In this document: positions 41,220 to 42,382 of the stretch, piece by piece
Layout of the letters: the number at the start of each line of letters is the position of its first letter
Position numbering within the stretch: position 1 is the first letter of the stretch
From: Fusobacteriaceae bacterium
Lineage (GTDB): Bacteria; Fusobacteriota; Fusobacteriia; Fusobacteriales; Fusobacteriaceae
Direction of reading: 5' to 3'
NCBI GenBank assembly: GCA_900764925.1
Contig: CAAFPW010000110.1
Span: forward strand, 1-42,382
DNA: 42,382 nucleotides
The notes under the pieces: generated by a model
Seen by the model: only the letters and a program-made list of their open reading frames with translations
Database searches by the model: none
Told to the model about the DNA's origin: nothing
Translations under genes and position numbers: made by a program

Positions 41220-42311
41220 ATGAAATTTTCTATTGAAAGAGAGAAACTGATTTCAGTTCTTTCAGAATATACAAATATCTTAAAAGAAAATCCTATCAAA
41301 CCAATTGTTTCTGGATTAAAAATTAGTACCAAGGGAGAAGAGGTAATCTTCATTGGTACTAACTTAGAGATAGAACATATCAGAAAGATAAAAGCTGATA
41401 TAAAAGAGGAGGGGGAGGTAGTTATCAAACCTTTCCTACTTCTTGAATATATCAAATTATTAGAGGAAGAAAGAGTAGAGTTCTCTTCAGAAAATGGATT
41501 TGTTACTGTTCATCAAGCTGAGTTTTCTGTACTTGAAGGTGGTACATACCCTCTTATAGTAGAGATTGAACAACAAGCCCTATTGACTATAAATGGAGCT
41601 CGTTTTGTTCAACTCCTTGATAGAGCTAAATTTGCAGCTACTCAATCCCCTGAGAACATTCAAATAAACTGTGTTAGGGCAGTATTTAGAAAAGAGGAAT
41701 TGAATTTAGTATCTACTGACTCATATAGACTTCTATTCCTTAGAGAAAAGATAGAGTGTTCAGAATCAAAAGAGATATCTATACCTATGGAAACTGTCAA
41801 CACTCTTTGTAAACTGTTAAAGGATTATGACAAAGATATAACTCTAGGATATAGTGGCGATATTTTAGTAATCACTTGGGAAGATTCTTACTTCTCAAGT
41901 AAAACAATAGGACTTCAATATCCAGATTTTAAAACTATCCTTAGAATATCATCTTTTGAAAAGAAGATGGAGTTCAATAGAGATGAGTTAAGAAGTGCTA
42001 TAAAAAGAGTTATCACTGTTGCTAAAACAAGCTTAGATGCAAAATTTGGAGCTATATTTAACTTTACTGGAAAAATGATGGTTATAAATGCTTTTTCTGG
42101 AAGAGCTAAGATCAATCAAAAGGTTAATATGATTAAAGAGGGAGCTGATTTTAAAGCCTCTCTAAATTGTAAGTTCTTGGCTGAATATATAGATAATATC
42201 TCTAATAATGTTATAATTAGTGGAAATAATGCTTCCTCTATGTTTGAGATTAAAGAGATAGATAATGATGACTATATCTATATTCTTATGCCATTAGCTT
42301 TAAGAGATTAA
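41220..42311 (+). CDS. dnaN: DNA polymerase III beta subunit (sliding clamp)
   Basis: A 363-residue protein that forms the ring clamp holding DNA polymerase III on DNA. The three-domain clamp fold is visible: N-terminal MKFSIEREKLISVLSEYTNIL, the middle with VRAVFRKEELNLVSTDSYRLLFLREKI (the conserved TDxxRL stretch), and the C terminus IYILMPLALRD matching the usual YxxMPxRL end. The length is normal. GGAGG lies five bases before the ATG at 41220; a TTG at 41208 is rejected. It is coupled to potD instead of the usual dnaA and recF; neither appears here and no DnaA-box cluster was noticed. Confidence 0.95.
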   Translation: MKFSIEREKLISVLSEYTNILKENPIKPIVSGLKISTKGEEVIFIGTNLEIEHIRKIKADIKEEGEVVIKPFLLLEYIKLLEEERVEFSSENGFVTVHQAEFSVLEGGTYPLIVEIEQQALLTINGARFVQLLDRAKFAATQSPENIQINCVRAVFRKEELNLVSTDSYRLLFLREKIECSESKEISIPMETVNTLCKLLKDYDKDITLGYSGDILVITWEDSYFSSKTIGLQYPDFKTILRISSFEKKMEFNRDELRSAIKRVITVAKTSLDAKFGAIFNFTGKMMVINAFSGRAKINQKVNMIKEGADFKASLNCKFLAEYIDNISNNVIISGNNASSMFEIKEIDNDDYIYILMPLALRD

Positions 42312-42382
42312 AATTACAATTTATCTAAATAAACAGGAGGGAAACCAAGAGTTGCTCCAGACTACAAGAAGTTGATTAACTA

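Noticed and set aside
41220..42311. Replication origin next to dnaN
   Set aside because: No dnaA gene and no cluster of DnaA boxes or AT-rich unwinding repeats beyond the general AT richness was seen.
42335..42382. AGGAGGG followed by an open frame (PRVAPDYKKLIN) to the window end, a possible next gene
   Set aside because: No ATG, GTG or TTG in that frame is at a usable distance; the nearby TTG opens a frame that ends at once. The window stops too soon to judge.

Overview
The window is AT-rich bacterial DNA with 36 protein-coding genes, no tRNA or rRNA gene, no insertion sequence and no CRISPR array. It most likely comes from Fusobacteriota, probably the genus Fusobacterium; this is an inference from gene content. 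The genes combine a Gram-negative envelope (LolD plus a Lol-type permease, PBP1C, an alpha-2-macroglobulin lipoprotein, periplasmic hydrolases) with low-GC habits: strong GGAGG ribosome sites, a long-form HPF, a ydaO-like leader RNA, and HydE for [FeFe] hydrogenase. Several starts were moved downstream of the longest reading frame because a GGAGG-type site lies inside the extra codons (guaA, the HTH-TPR regulator, the OLD nuclease, uvrA, the TrmH-type methyltransferase, dnaN and others).

Layout. 1-2.5 kb, minus: guaA and a Cof-type HAD phosphatase. 2.7-4.0 kb, plus: an HTH-TPR regulator ending at a strong terminator, then a 142-base hairpin-forming element. 4.2-6.9 kb, minus: a three-gene unit of an Ntn amidohydrolase (choloylglycine hydrolase family), a YgjP-like metallopeptidase and a membrane-anchored flavodoxin-fold protein. 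7.0-10.5 kb, minus: an OLD-family nuclease, sppA and ybaB. 10.6-11.3 kb, plus: an L,D-transpeptidase-like protein. 11.3-14.2 kb, minus: hpf, pepA and a DMT transporter.

14.3-32.2 kb, minus, is a run of twelve tightly packed genes with no visible terminator: uvrA, ruvA, a HipA-fold kinase, a one-cysteine thioredoxin-like protein, a PD-(D/E)XK nuclease, a CHAP-like protein with Ser in the nucleophile position, an MTA/SAH nucleosidase with a signal peptide, an ArAE-type membrane protein, an alpha-2-macroglobulin lipoprotein, pbpC, a Lol-type permease and lolD. It joins DNA repair, an accessory-looking stretch and an envelope module.

32.4-33.5 kb, plus: marC and a small PH-like protein. 33.5-35.2 kb, minus: nhaC behind a riboswitch-like leader with its own terminator. 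35.2-38.8 kb, minus: a five-gene unit of an RNA methyltransferase, a NUDIX hydrolase, an M15 lipoprotein, hydE and a cyclase-family hydrolase. 38.9-42.3 kb, plus: a degenerate ABC1/UbiB-like protein, a PotD-like lipoprotein and dnaN.

Most genes are housekeeping. The parts most worth a second look are the nhaC leader, the HipA/thioredoxin/nuclease stretch, the Ser-for-Cys CHAP protein coupled to an exported nucleosidase, the pseudokinase-like ABC1 protein, the envelope gene cluster and the 142-base inverted-repeat element. I did not find a system I can call clearly new.
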